DNA of 64,000 nucleotides from Straminergon stramineum. Lineage: Eukaryota; Streptophyta; Bryopsida; Hypnales; Calliergonaceae. Positions 1 through 13,412 of the stretch are shown one piece after another. Within the stretch, counting starts at the first letter, position 1; each line of letters opens with the position of its first letter. Where the stretch lies: contig OY987264.1 in NCBI GenBank assembly GCA_963920665.1, positions 27,198,906 through 27,262,905 of the forward strand, given 5' to 3'. The translations under genes and the position numbers were made by a program. The notes below the pieces were generated by a model that saw only the letters and a program-made list of their open reading frames with translations, had not been told where the DNA came from and did not search any database.

Positions 1-3000
1 ATGTCCATTCCAAAGGAAGAGGTGACAATGACCTCCTTAATCTTCTCATTGGTTAGTTGTGGATAGTGTCCAAAAGTGTGTGCCATTCACATGCCAAAAT
101 AAGGGACAACAATGACCTTTGCAAAGCCTCTATTAACTTGGTTATGGATGGTATTCATATATATTTAATAAAAGGTGCATCAAGTACTTGAAGGAGATCC
201 TATTAATAAACAATTATCAAATACAATTGCCTCATATGAAGCCTAGAATACTAGATTACTGTCATTCAACATGCTATTGAATTTTTGTGGTTGTGCTACA
301 AATAAAATCTATTGCTATTGCTTAAATTATTACAATTACTTTGTCACCATTGTTGTAGTTATACAACATGAACAATATATTGCACAACAATAGAAATTTC
401 CATTTAACTACTTTATAAGGACAAATTCTCATTTGGGAGTTATGTATGGGTTAAGAAGGTCTCCCCTATTAACCCCTAAAGGACAAAGGGTGTTTTTAAA
501 GTGAAATTGTAAAAAATTGTCAATTCTTGGTGCATTTTTCAAATTTGAATATTAGTTAATGTTTATAAAGTTCCAAACTAGAAAAGTATAGTAGAGCATC
601 AAGTCAATGTGTGCAAAAAAATTTCAGAACATTTGATCTCATGGATTGCAAGATTAAACATTCAAAGGGTGTGGAAAAGTTTTTCTTAAACCTTGTCAAA
701 TTTCAAAAGCAAATAAGTGGTCTTCCTTATTCTAAATCACCCTACAATACAAGGAGTTCAAGTGATTCAACAGTACACTAGCCATTTTGTGATGAATTCT
801 TATGCATTAGAGAATTTTTTTTCTTAATATTCAACAATGAAAACTTAGAACCAAACATCTAGAAATTGTAGGAAAATTCTCAAATTCTTTGACAACGTAG
901 ATAACAAGGTTTAATACTCAATTAGAAGGAAATGCTTTGTCTTTCAAAATTGCTTGACATAATTAACAAAGTTTGACTCCTCTTGGAGAGATTTTACAAT
1001 TAAAATCTATTTTGGGGTTGTTTTTTACAATTTCATGCCAAATAATTCTAGTTATATACATGCCAAATTTCAAATGAAGATGAGATCTTTAGCAAAAGAT
1101 GGCAAAATTGCTAAAACAATTGAAATTGTTTCGAGTAGCTTGACTTTTGTTTCAAGTACCAAATCATAAATTTTTATTTTTTACTTTGATTAATAGGGTA
1201 CATGTCTACATCTTGTGCCAACATTTCAAAAGGATCCAATCAAAATTGACTTCAAGGTGATGTGCCAAGATTTCAAACATCCGTGTTCAAGGGACAATTG
1301 TCTTCTTCGGTTTCTTATTCTAGCAAATGTTGAAAATAATTAAAGCACCCCTAGTATATGAAGTGTGTTTGGCAATACAAGATGTATAGCAAACTCTAGT
1401 GGTGTTGAAATGCTTTGCATGGGCTTATGACACGAACAATTCTATTATTGTGTAAATTTGTGAGTTCTTAACATTATTGTGCATATCTCAGAATTTCTTA
1501 TTTGGCATGAAAAATGAAAAAAATGGTGAAATATTGTATTCACAAACCTTTGTCAATTTTCCAAATGTGGAAAAAGGTTCCAAAATCCTTACAAGTTCTT
1601 GCCTTCATTTACATAGAAGTTGAAATTGTGGCCATGTTTTTTTTTTGGTAGCAAAAATTCTTGAAGTTTTAGTAGAGCATTAATATGAGTTTAGGATCCA
1701 AAACACTATTGTACTTTGGATAAACTCCCCCATCTTTATCCACTACTTTGGCCAAGTACATGTATAGACATACTTCTAGAGCTTTCAATGCAACTTCAAA
1801 AGTAATTAAGGTAAATCGAGCTAAGAGTTTCACCAATGGTACATGATATGTGTGGAGTGGTAGGATCCATTGGTCTTGCTTGCCTACCCCAAGTCACGTG
1901 CTATTGGCTTCTTCATTGGAAGACATGCCATATGAAGCCTACATTGCATTGCATTTTCTCTTGTTTCTATACCTTGAGCATGATGGCACAATTATTTTGC
2001 CAAAATTTAGAGAAAATACAGAGATGTCAATTTTACAAAGTTTGGTCATGCAACATCTGACATTGAATTCTTCATAGATCTTGTTTTTGTTTACCTAATG
2101 AAAAATGTACATATAGATACTCACTACATATCTATGCAATTGAATTTTCAAAATTTAAACTCCAATATTTTCCAATCAATCATCATGTAAAACCATGAAT
2201 ATAAAATGAAACAATTTACTAAAATATAATTTTTGAAATTGAGATTTGGTATGCCTCATTGGGATTGCATAAGAATTGAATGTTAATTATACAAGACAAC
2301 AAATGCCAAGTGTATTCTATATTCATATACAATTCTTTGAATGACACAACAAGTAGTTTGTAAGAATATTGTACCCCAATATTAATATACAATAGTACTA
2401 AATGATAGACATTTAGAATTAAAAAGCAGAACTCTTCTTTCTTAAAATTTTCAAACTTTTCAACAAGGAAATGTTTCAAATATTGAAAATAAACTTTCTA
2501 ATTGATCCATTAAGGTCTGGTCGAATTTAACACTTTTTCATTAGTAGCCAAAGTTCTAGAATGAATGTGGGGTTGGATAGAAGGACATAAGTTAGTGGGG
2601 AATTTGGAAATAATTGTATTGGGACAAAGATCAAGAAATTTTGTGTTGGCATACAATTTAGGGGTTGAAAAAACAAATACAATAAGGGCTGAAAGTACAC
2701 AAATCAATGCACAAATTTAAATTGGGAGCTGCCAATTGCCAGAGTGTGATGCAGAGCTCCAAGCATTTACACCTACTTCAATAGGTACTGTCAGATATCC
2801 CCAATTCAGCTCGGTTTGGTATTTTTTTAACACCTTCAGCCTGGGACCAGAAAACGTCTTGCCTGCCTCCGGAATCGACCAGTCCTTAAAGGGTTAACAC
2901 GTAATGGATTTCAGGGTTTATGAAGCCTGTAACAGCAATTTGAAGTTTCTGGTTTGTATCTGTTTCGAACCCCAAATACAAATTACGTTCACTTCTTGAA

Positions 3001-3425
3001 GATAAGCATTAGTACAATTTGAGACGTACCCAAAATCGCTACGTGCCCAAAATCGTCATACTTGCCAAAACACCCAAAACCGCCACCCTACCCACATTGC
3101 TCATACAATGGTTGCATATTGATTAGGAGGGTGGATACCCACCTAAACATCTGTTCAATTGCTGTTTTAGGTTGTCTATCAATAACTTCGATCCATCGTA
3201 AATTTTGTAGACAAACTTGAGCATGCAAACCACAGTAACTTTCGTGCCTTAGATCCTGCTTTCACTCGCCAATAAGAACACAGAAAAATTTGACTAGTAG
3301 AGTAACGAATCCAAATTTCATATTATCACGCTGAAGAACAGAAGTCTCAGTAATTTTCATCTGGGTAATTTTCCCTATAATGATTCAGAGCCTGGAAAAT
3401 GCTTCAGTAGTACCTATCTCAGGGT
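1..3425. other. AT-rich intergenic DNA downstream of COX15
   Basis: I find no gene here; open frames are short and have no recognisable product. The stretch holds a possible large TTAA-bounded element (469-2897). The last 500 bases probably include the COX15 3' untranslated region, but I see no decisive polyadenylation signal. Confidence 0.5.
469..2897. mobile_element. Possible 2.4 kb TTAA-bounded element
   Basis: The left end reads TTAACCCCTAAAGGACAAAG. The right end, reverse complemented, reads TTAACCCTTTAAGGACTGG. The ends match over about 16 bases and both include TTAA, as in the smaller elements described below. No transposase-like frame is visible inside. The two ends could belong to separate decayed copies, because I see no second copy of the interior in this window. 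Confidence 0.35.
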
Positions 3426-6400
3426 TTATAAAGAAATCTTGCTCGTCCGGAAAATTTGTGTTGCAGACATGGATCCCGGCAATGGCCGACGCACGGCATG
3501 CACAAGGCTAAGTATAATACTAAAAAGAGTGAGGGCACCAGCTTGGTGGGCCGCTCCTAGCGAGACCGGCACGTACATCAACAACGTTGAGATTCCCAAA
3601 GTTACCTGTTCGTTGAGATTCCACAACATTCAATAAGAAAATGGGGATGAAAACTACAAAGTTCATACGTTCTTCTCAGAATAAAGCAGGATTTTCAATA
3701 CAATTAGACTGGGTGTAGGACTTTCAGTCAACAACATTAATGGAATCGTCCTCATGATTCATGGGTATGTCTTCTTGTGGTTACAGTGATCATACGGAGG
3801 CCCTCCCTACTATCATGGGAGGCCTGCGCAAGATCATTGTGACCATAGGCAGATCTCCTCATGAATCATGAGAGAGATTCTCTTTATGATGTGGTCTGAA
3901 AGTTCTAAAAACCAGCTGAACTTCACTGAAACACACTATAATAGCCCATGAAAATCAAAACCAGTAAATGAAGTGTCCGAACAGCCGCACCTTCAAAATT
4001 CTGAACTGTCAAGAATAAAAATAAGCATATAAGAACGTTACCTGAAGAGCAGACATTCCGAAAGTGGCGTTCAATAAAGTCCGAATGCGTGGATCTACAG
4101 GCAACTTTCGAGTAGCGAGCCACATTCCTGCAATACTCGTTAACGCAGTGGTCGCCAATATGCGATGATCCAGCTGAAATACCAAGAGAGGCCAAAAGCG
4201 TCACAATCTAAGAAAGGCTACAATGAAGAAAGAAATTGGATATAAAAAACCAGGAATCCAATTGTGATAATATTGACTCGGAAAGGCCTATTGGTATACC
4301 AACTGAACAAAAGACCCTGCAAACTCGCGTGCTAGCAGTATGACGGAAAACGGAAGAATCACCTGGACTGTCGCTGTATTCTCAAAAAAGTTGCGGAAAA
4401 AGGGCTTCATGTCCATCAATCCGTCGGGAATCCAATGATCCCCCATTTTCGGGAACGTGTTGTATGCATGTCCCTGCAACATCCAATTACAAATTAGTGC
4501 TAGAAACAATTACTGGTTTTCATACTGCGAAAAAAGGGGTACAAATAAAGCAGAAAGAAGGAAAACCAATTGCTAACATTGGAGATGACAAGAATGCACC
4601 AAACTGTTTGATCATGTATTGTCAATTAATATTCAAAAGCAATCCAAAATTGCTTCTAGATTGATTTGACAGAGATCTATAAATAAAATTGAAATTGATC
4701 ATTCAGATTATTCCTACACATCCTGCGTGACATCTTCTCTCTTTTTTAGACACAATTGAATCAAACCATCTTCACTTTTGGTGAAAACTTCATAAAATTT
4801 GAAGCCATACGACATTAGAAGTCTAAATATTATCCAAGACCCCTTCGGCATTTAGGGGTTACGGGTAATCATCCAACACACAATGCGGGGAGCAGGAGAG
4901 AACTTACTGCATCATTTCCAGCTACAAAAGCCCCCGAGATAGCAGTTATACCAACAATAGCTGCCACTGGAACTGCAAACCGTCGGACCCTCATGGCAGC
5001 CCTACCGGCTTCCCCAGAAACAGTTGGGTAGGGGGATACCACTGACAGGGCAGTCCAGAAAAGACCTGAATAAATGGCAAAGGCTGATGTGAGGTGCGCA
5101 GCAAGCCTGTACGGACTCACCCTTGGTTGTATGTACTCTGTCTCCGGCTCCTGCAAATACATTTCATGCATTTATGACAGAAAATAACACTGAAAATTGT
5201 CCTAATCGATTGCGTGCGTTTCATGTGATTGAAGTCGACGAGGACATAAGAGAATACCTCAAGGCCGCTTTTGACCATCCACCACCCAACAAAGCCTTGG
5301 GCCGCTCCCATGGTCATCAAGGCAGATAGCCTTAACCCAAGTCGCTGTGATATATAACCCCTGAGCACGAAGTAGGCAAAAGGACCAGCAAAAACGAGAC
5401 CCAATGCTCGGCCCCACATTCGATGTGCGTATTCCATCCAGTAGATGAATTTGAATTCATTGAGACTCATCCCCCTGTTCACCCTGCACCATAACTAACA
5501 CTTATCAACGTTCATGCAGGGAGGATACTCGCTTAAACCCTATATGCCGCAAATGACAAAGAAGTCAAATTCATCACATTCAACAATTGCTTATATTCAA
5601 TGAGAAGCTTCTTAGAATATCAAGTATATCATGACATGATCAAATGCTATGATTATCATGTGTCGATCGACTCAAGATCGACCCAGCTCTAAAGGTGCTA
5701 TCGCAGCACCAACCCATGTTTTCTTGAATTTTCAAAAATTCAAAAACAACGAATACGTCAACATCTGCCCCTTTGTATCAACTTTGAAATCTTTTAAAAG
5801 TATGGTACTGCACATAAGGTATTTACGAGTTAAAAACTCACCCATAATCGACAACCGACAATCGACAATCGAAGAAAGGCTAGAAACAGTACTGACTCGG
5901 TCACTATCTCGCAAGTATGGTTGAGAAACTTGCAGTTTAAATCAAAATAACATCGTCTGCTTCATGAGTCAAAATAGCATGATTTTCTGTTCATTGTAGA
6001 ACTTACAGAAGATATAAGGAGACTCACCGCCTGTACTCTGGAGACGATTGATATTTCAAAAATTCCATTTGCCACTGCTCCTCCGTCAGAGGCGGTAAAC
6101 TTCCCACAAACTTCCAATCCGTCATTGATAGACCAGATCTAGTGAGACGCGTAACCCCTCCTAGTACGACCATGCTAAATACCCATCCAGTGCAACCAAA
6201 AAGCCATGTTCCAACTCTCTTTTGATTGACCACACCTCCTTTCACGAGAGAAACCACCTCCTTAACCGATCCAGCTCCTATTGCAATTGAAAACGTCCGG
6301 CAACCACGACTGGTAAATCGGGCAGCCTACACAAGGAGGTTTCTGTAAGAGCTTCGTCGTACAATAAAAACGTTCCCGCACACCACAAATCAACGAGCAA

Positions 6401-7484
6401 TGCAAAAAATACTAAAACCAATACACACTGCATGCCGATTAGATCGATATTGAGGTATCGAGAAGTGAAGTGAGAATGAGAAATAAGCGATGCATTTCCG
6501 AAATAATGACTTCGCCCTCAGTTTACGAAATTCGGAAGGTCAAAATAGCACCGTACATTGCTAGTAATTGAAGTGACATATGAGCCCGGAATATAACCTA
6601 ATCCAGAGTTTACAATAACAGTTTTGCTGAATGTCAAATTCCAGAAAAAATCAAACGCTGCATTGAAATTTGGGTAAGGAAACCACACGTAACAGCGATA
6701 CCTATTTAATTAAAACGCTCCAGAATCTTGGACGACATAGATAGATAGAGATTTTGAAAATGAAAACCACCCTTACACTGATATTGAGAATGTACACCAC
6801 CTCAGCAGAACTAGTGCTAGTTTTAGATCATCAACCAATGAAACTTTGAACACTCGTAACTTTTGCAGGTGGTATCCAAATAACAAATTCTTTGGAGCAA
6901 TTGGAATCCCCTTTGATTAGCAAATAAGAAAATTTAAGAATTGCTGCCTATTCTACTAAATGAATCTCTATCAGTGCTCAAAGTGTAGCGATTACGTATG
7001 CTCATTTCAAGATGAATGCTACGAAGGATAAGATTCTGGATCCACGATCGAGTTAACAATACTACGGACGTTCTTTGTAAATCAATGCTTCTTATTGCAC
7101 ATCGCTCCCTGTCTGATTCCGAAAACAGTATCAATCTGACGAACTCCCCTCTCAATCGATCTTCCCGCGGTAACCTTCACCAATGCCAGAACTACACTCG
7201 AGAAGCTGAAACTCGGGAAACTGATAACCGAACCAGAACTATGCCAGAAAACACAAACCAGATCGTCAGAAAATCTATACCTTCGGAAACAGAGACGACG
7301 ACGTCAACGAGTAAACCCTCGCAGCTCCCATAATATCCAGGCAAGCCGATCTCCGCCATTGGTGAGCACTGGATCCCAAGATTTCTGCGAATTCCTCCTG
7401 TCTCGCACCAAGCTTCGTCGGGACCAAGAGACGCTGGCGACCTGCCGCTGCCAGAGCACGGGCCAGCACCCGAGCCCCCTGCAT
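3426..7484 (-). CDS. COX15: COX15, mitochondrial heme A synthase (seven coding exons)
   Basis: Converts heme O to heme A for cytochrome c oxidase; family members sit in the mitochondrial inner membrane. Coding exons in transcript order: 7484-7281, 6326-6028, 5483-5258, 5150-4908, 4473-4363, 4173-4042 and 3605-3426. All introns are GT-AG and phases join to 464 codons plus TAA, close to the usual plant length of about 450. Residues 1-68 are rich in A, R and L, like a mitochondrial presequence. Motifs seen: GGVTRLTRSGLSMTDWK, EYAHRMWGR, PYRLAAHLTSA, AFVAGNDAGHAYNTFPKMGD, ATVQLDHR and SLGAAHQAGA. The four histidines expected to bind heme are H188, H262, H364 and H425. I chose the ATG at 7484; an in-frame ATG at 7691 would add 69 residues. 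Nothing is broken. Confidence 0.95.
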
Positions 7485-8841
7485 TACTACTACGATCGGA
7501 TGCCAAAGTCCACCAAACTCACTCAAAAGAAGCCGGATTTGTCCCAAACGAGGCCAGAATTTGTCAAAACGGAGGACGGATTTGTTGTGCTTCCGCGAAT
7601 AACATCTTACAGAAAAAGAAAAGTATGGAATGGAACGGAAAACATGGACAGAGGCTTCGATCGGGTGCAAACCCTGGAGGAATGCAAGCAAGTGGACACC
7701 ATGGAAGAGAGCAGAAGGACTGAAACCCTAATTCGGTCTTGGACGCCGGAACTAGTTTCCCCTGTCACCGTGGGGGCCGACTTGGACCCTCCTCATGGTG
7801 CCACGTCGGAATTGAAGTTGGTCTATGACCGCGTCGACGCGTGCATACGTGTGTTGGATTTGTCATAGAACCGTAAAGAAGAAAGAAAGAAGTGGCTTCT
7901 GGATGAATTATTCGGATGCAAAACTCTGGATGGAGGACTGAGATTTTTCATCCAATTTTTTATGTAATCCAAAAATAATGTATTAAAATACAATGAAAAT
8001 AAGTTAGGCATTCATCCATGTTGCTCTTTCTATTTTTGGATGGTTGCTACTTTCATTTATGGTAGCCGCATCTACCTAAACCCTTATCTTGACTTCCAAA
8101 CTCTAAAATGAAATTTTCTACCTTGTGTGTCAAAGTTTTGTTAAGTGCCATAATTTGTTATGCAAGATATTTGTTTTGTTAGTGAGAGATTGTGATTCAA
8201 AATGGTTAAAATGGTGAGGCAAAAAACTTTGCATTATATATTTACAATTATTGAAGAAAAGATGCATGATTGTGTGGAATTAGTGGAATTTCTATACATT
8301 AGGCAATCCAATAATGAATATCTATATTTGGAGGGGCAAACTAGGTTACTAATTTTCCAAAACTACTGAGCACCTTTTTAATTATTTATTTTCTAACTGA
8401 ATTGTTAAGAAGCTACAATAATAAGAAAATTATATTTAATAATAGTAAATATGATCAACTATAATTGGTATTAACTATAGGTCTACATTACCAAAGTCAA
8501 ACTACCAATTTTGTAAGACAAGTCTAGTGGAAATGAATTTTCACAATAGATGTCAAAAAACTAGAAATTTTTATTTTTAAAAAAATTATGAAATAAAAAA
8601 TGATATTTGTGGAATTGTTCTATTTTCAACATCAGTCAAAGCTTATTTTACCCAAAAAAATATATTTGGTAGAAAAGCACCAATCTAGCCCTACATTTCC
8701 ATTATTATGAGTTAGCCCAAGTTGAAATTTTACAATATTTATTAATTTCTACAAAATCAAAATTTTGTACGATCAATCATTTTGTTGGTAATACTAGTTT
8801 ATGGTGGAATATCTAAAACTATGCATTTAACATTCATTGTT
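7485..8841. other. COX15 upstream region and AT-rich spacer
   Basis: Bases 7485-7870 are richer in G and C and should hold the COX15 promoter and 5' untranslated region; no clear TATA box is visible. A 169-codon frame on the other strand (7359-7868) is judged a shadow. From about 7900 the sequence turns AT-rich with no gene seen. Confidence 0.45.
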
Positions 8842-9958
8842 TTAATCCCTAAAGGACCAAAGTCCTTATATATGACAAAATAGATTTTGGGGGAAGCTCC
8901 TATGGTGTGAAATTTCATTGTGATCTTTTTAAACTTCTTCATAAAATAGAAAAAAAAATTAGCTTTCTAAGAATATAATTTTTTTTTACACAAGCATGTT
9001 GAACAACACACACTGCAAGGATTTTAATTAGGTAGAAAGGCCGATTTCACACCAAATAAACTAACCTATCATAGCCAAGTATCAAACTCACAACCACACC
9101 AATTAGTTTGGGTACCTTTCCACCATCATCTGGGAGTTTAGGGTCATCTCAGACCATCGGGAATATAATTTTCATTTTAGTTGTTCCCAATAGCAAAAGT
9201 ATTGCAATCCAAAGTAAAATTTTCACCTTACCTAGCAACAAAAGAAACCCACAAAAATTTGAAACCTTTTTTCTTATAGATCTTATTTTTGCCTAGTACA
9301 TCGAAAACTTTGATTTATTCCATTTGGATTAGTCATTTGAAAGTTATAGAGCATCATGTTTTCCAGGCAATCATAGCATTTTCTCATGAAAATAATGTAT
9401 AGGATTCAAATTTGAACTCAATTTTCACAATAAAAAAAGAAGTTCCACAAGATTTAATTTTCTTCCTAAAACAATCTCACCATTGGGATTAGTGTTTTTC
9501 AATTCCATCTTAAAGATATTATCAATTTAGTTTTTATTTCTATCTCATACCTACTTCTACGTAACAATCTTCTGAAGAATAAAAACTACAAAAATTTAAT
9601 TTTAATTTTTTTTAACCAGAGCCTCACCTCAATTCTTCAAGATAAAATCAGTTTAATTCAAACTCTATAGTGCAATATATTTAAGTTCAGAAAAGTTAAA
9701 GTCAAATAATCTAGTCATTCAAGATTCCAAAAAAATTATTTACTTTACTTTAAATGCAAATGTATATCTTGCAATCTATGTGACCAATAAAGCATTTGAA
9801 ACTTCTTCCACACATTTTTACACTAATCTAGTGCAAGATCTTGTAGTTAGATATGCAAAAAATTAAAATTAAAACTTTTTTACTCTTTGCAATTGAATTG
9901 GTAGTTTTGAATGTTTTCTGACAAAGAAAATACCCATCAATGGTCCTTTAGGGGGTAA
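8842..9958. mobile_element. TTAA element, 1.1 kb family, copy 1
   Basis: The left end is TTAATCCCTAAAGGACCAAA. The right end, reverse complemented, starts CCCCCTAAAGGACCATTG, with the outer TTAA decayed to GTAA. The interior matches 29525-30457 and 24830-25473 along much of its length, including an AATCTCACCATTGGGATTAG block near 9474. No coding capacity is visible, so it would depend on a transposase made elsewhere. Confidence 0.65.
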
Positions 9959-11298
9959 ATTGATGTGCAAAGATAGATTCAAAATTACAAGTTTATAGAG
10001 GTCAATTTTTTGTAGTAGACAAATGAAAACCACCAAAATTCAAAATTCAATCATACCTTTATCAAGATTTTTGTATATTTTGTAAATTTCAAAAGTTATA
10101 ATTTGAATAAATATCAATGTGTCATTTGCAATAGTTGTAGGCAAGTTAATTGAGGAGTCTAAGGTGCTTAGGAGTTTGATTTCTTGTGCAGAGATGTAGT
10201 ATGTGTGAATTCTTGTATTGTATATGCAATTGCCAAATTGTGTGGAAAGTGTGGGCGTGATTGACAATACAAATGTGTATTAGCGGTAGAACCACATAGA
10301 GTTGACTACTTAAGTGATTTTTCACATTTTTGGACAATATAAGGTAATGTATCTTTTCTACCATATAGAAAGATAGAAATCACATGGATTGCAAATTTTT
10401 TGACAAATTTTATGCCTCGAATTGAAATTACTATGAGTTTTGGAAGCCAAAAGATGGTCTAAATCCATACCCAGCATATAGAGTCTTCAACAACTAATCA
10501 TTCAAAAATTAGTATGGCTCTCAAAACCAAAGACTTGTGTCATGACACCGATGATTAAAAGATGGTCGGAAACCTAAAACTTATGGTTAGAAATCAATCA
10601 TAGTCTTTGTTGAATTCCCTAGTCTCTATAGATTGTCTATAGGGTTTTGTTCAAGAATGGGTGGTTCTACCAGTATGTTGCATGTTGACCAAGTTGTGAG
10701 TTCTAAAACTATGAGTTCCAATTGGTCGTTGATATTTAGTTCAAGTAATATCTGTGGATGTGTGTTAGTTGAGACATGGTGCTTGTTGAGAAATGGTGTA
10801 AATGATTTGGAGTAAGTTTTTTTTTCATTTTTATGAAGTGCCAAAGTGGCAATATTAAATGTTATAGTGGTGCTCCAAATTTCAACATTCAACCACATAT
10901 TGGATAGAAAATATCACATTAGCACATATCACATATCCCTAATTTTGTTTTCATCCACAATTTGGCAATTCCATCTAAGATTTTTTTAATTTGAAGTTTT
11001 CTGGCAATTTTCCACCCTTTTAGTACTATTTTGTTCCTAGGGCTTGGTGTTCGACCAATTACTTTGGTGCAAATGACCGACAAATCACCAATAAACACAT
11101 ATTGATTTGGAATTCTTTTCATCTTTGTGCAACATTATTAGTTCAAGTGGGTGATCGAATCTAGTTGTGCATCTAGAATTGGATTTTTAATGTACTGAAA
11201 TGCAAATTGAGTGTCCTATTAGTTGAAATCTCTATCATCCTAAGCATACTTGAATGTGCATATTCGATTTGTACATCACATAGCTAATTTGGAAGTGC
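9959..11298. other. AT-rich spacer without a gene
   Basis: I see no gene, RNA gene or well-bounded element here. Frames of 60-90 codons occur on both strands but show no recognisable domain. Confidence 0.4.
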
Positions 11299-11659
11299 TT
11301 AACCCTTACAAGATGCCAAGGCAAAAAGTGGTCAATGGATGACATCACTAATAGAAAACAAAGTTTCTATCAACAAAATTTAGTTGATGTGATTTTGTGT
11401 TTTTTGCCAAAAATAGAAAATTTGCGTTGACTGCAACACAATTTTTTAGAAAATTGTGTCATAGTCAACGCAAATTTTCTATTTTTGACAAAAAACACAA
11501 AATCACGTCAACTAAATTTTGTTGACAAAAACATTGTTTTCTACTAGTGCATCATTGTTCACTATGTATATAGAAACAAAGAATGTTCCTATTGGTCCAA
11601 TAATCAAAGCAATTTTGGTAACTACTTCAATTATAGGGGCCACGTCCTTTAAGGGTTAA
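11299..11659. mobile_element. 154-bp TTAA MITE, interrupted by a CACTA hairpin
   Basis: The ends are TTAACCCTTACAAGATGCC and, reverse complemented, TTAACCCTTAAAGGACGTGG. The 361-bp span contains a 204-bp CACTA element plus its 3-bp duplication. Removing those leaves 154 bp. This matches, base for base in length, the related element at 22505-22748 after its own insertion is removed. The shared core TTGGTCCAATAATC is present in both. A decayed third copy lies near 26703-26820. Confidence 0.8.
11346..11549. mobile_element. CACTA-type hairpin MITE, 204 bp
   Basis: It begins CACTAATAGAAAACAA and ends TTGTTTTCTACTAGTG, and is flanked by a 3-bp CAT duplication (11343-11345 and 11550-11552). These are hallmarks of the CACTA (En/Spm, CMC) superfamily. 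The two halves are near-perfect inverted copies of about 95 bases, so a transcript would fold into one long hairpin. It lies inside the 154-bp TTAA MITE. Confidence 0.85.
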
Positions 11660-13011
11660 TGTCTGATCTTGCATGTGTTGCCAAATTGGGTTTCTAAAAA
11701 TTTGTTTGTTTTAACTGATGTGGGAATTGGAGTTAATGGAACAAGGTACTTAGGTAGAATCACCCAAATGTAACATGAGTCGTTCATGGACACCTAAAAA
11801 ACAACCTAAATCCAAGGACTTATGGACCCAAAGTATACAAGTGGGGTTCCAAAGTAGACATGTGGGGTTCCAAGAAGTTGTCACTCTTCCAAGAAGTAGC
11901 CAATCACTAGCACTTGATCCAAGTTTAGAATGTATCACTTTTGGGTGTTTTTGTGCCCACTTTAGTGCAAGTCTAGTGTCCACAATAGGTGCATCTACGG
12001 AGTTGTTTTCAAAAATTTGTATAATATTCATACAAGCTCAAAAAAATACAAAACCATTTTTGTTGGTTTCTTAAACCATTTCCTAACACACACATCATTT
12101 TTTTTTGTACTCACCTTTTATATCAAGAGTACCAAAATAAGTGTTGCATGTAGGTGCTTCTACCTTTATCCAAAGAGAAGAAAATGGAGCGAGCATTAGC
12201 CCAATGTTGTAGAGTGATGTGTGTGGTGAGTGAGCAAACCCAAATTAGAGTATTTAAAAGTCTCAATGTTGTCTTCTGAGCATTTTTCAATGGGATTTTT
12301 ACTAACAACGTGATCATGCAAAGGTGATCTGTATATCTAAGAATATAAAAGTTGATATGGTGAATAGAGCTCGAAGTGATTATGGGAAGGAAGCGTGGAA
12401 TTACGTTGCAGTGTAGAAAAAGCCAAGTTGGATATATTAAAAGTAGATGATGCAATATTCAAGTTTGTTGTAGCAATCCTAAATTGGAGAAAACTAAAAA
12501 GATTTAAATAGTAAAAGGTTAAAAAAGAATTGGGAGATTCTTAATCCTCACAGCCTTAACAAATGGAGTGGCAAGTTGTGTAATTAGACAAATATGTGAG
12601 GAACTTAGCATTTGCCTAGTTGGAAGAGTTATCTTTACATGTGGTTGTGATTATCTATTTGGGTTATCTATTAGCATCCCTATTTGAAATAGTCTCTTTG
12701 AGCAAACTTCACCTAATTGGATCTTCCAAGTCTTTCTATAATTTAGAAACATATATTTTCATTTATAGAAATTTGAATGACTAAGTGTTTCTTAATCCCC
12801 AAATGCCCAAGGCACCATTGATTTTGGTGTTGACATCACTTTAAAACTTTACTAAACTTTACTAAATTACTATTTCGAGCACTTTTTTTAAGATGAATAC
12901 CTATTACGTTATCTTTTTGTATATAAAATTCATTTGCAAAAAACATATTTATGATTTTTCTATCAAAGATTTTGTGCAAGGATATCAATTGCAAATCTTG
13001 AATTTCCAGTG
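11660..13011. other. AT-rich spacer with one solitary TTAA end
   Basis: No gene is seen. At 12792 a solitary left-type end, TTAATCCCCAAATGCCCAAG, has no clear right partner nearby and may be a truncated element. Confidence 0.4.
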
Positions 13012-13279
13012 TTAACCCCTGAGCGTCAAAAGAGAACAACATAAATGAGGAGGGTTTTTTGTATGGATCTAGAAAATCCAAAATAATTTGAGAACTACTC
13101 AGTTACTGAAAGTTTCACAGTTGAGATTTGAAGCCAGGTGACTAGTGAGTATGAATCTACAATTTATAAGAGAATCCACCATGTAGATTTCGAGATTATA
13201 ATACTTGATGAACTTGATATCCCACAAATCCTGTTTTTTCAACATCCAAAAAACGTCCCCTATGACGCACAAGGGTTAA
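13012..13279. mobile_element. 268-bp TTAA MITE (intact copy)
   Basis: The ends are TTAACCCCTGAGCGTCAAA and, reverse complemented, TTAACCCTTGTGCGTCATA, with TTAA on both sides. The interior is closely related to 22996-23360, for example ATCTAGAAAATCCAAAATAA and GAGAACTACTCAGTTACTG. It preserves the uninterrupted site GATTATAATACTTGATGAAC that the other copy has lost to a retroposon insertion. Confidence 0.8.
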
Positions 13280-13412
13280 GAGATGATCTTGGAAATGAGA
13301 CTCAAATATACAAGATCTAGGAGAAAAAATTACATTAGAAATTCCTTTAAAAAAATTATAGAGTAGATTTTAAAAAGTTGTAAATTGATTGTGGTTATAT
13401 ACATTACATCCT

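Noticed and set aside
2950..2975. tRNA-like TTTCGAACCCC
   Set aside because: No matching acceptor stem, D arm or anticodon arm can be folded around it.
7359..7868. 169-codon open frame on the plus strand
   Set aside because: It lies antisense to COX15 exon 1 and its upstream region, has low-complexity composition, and shows no recognisable domain.
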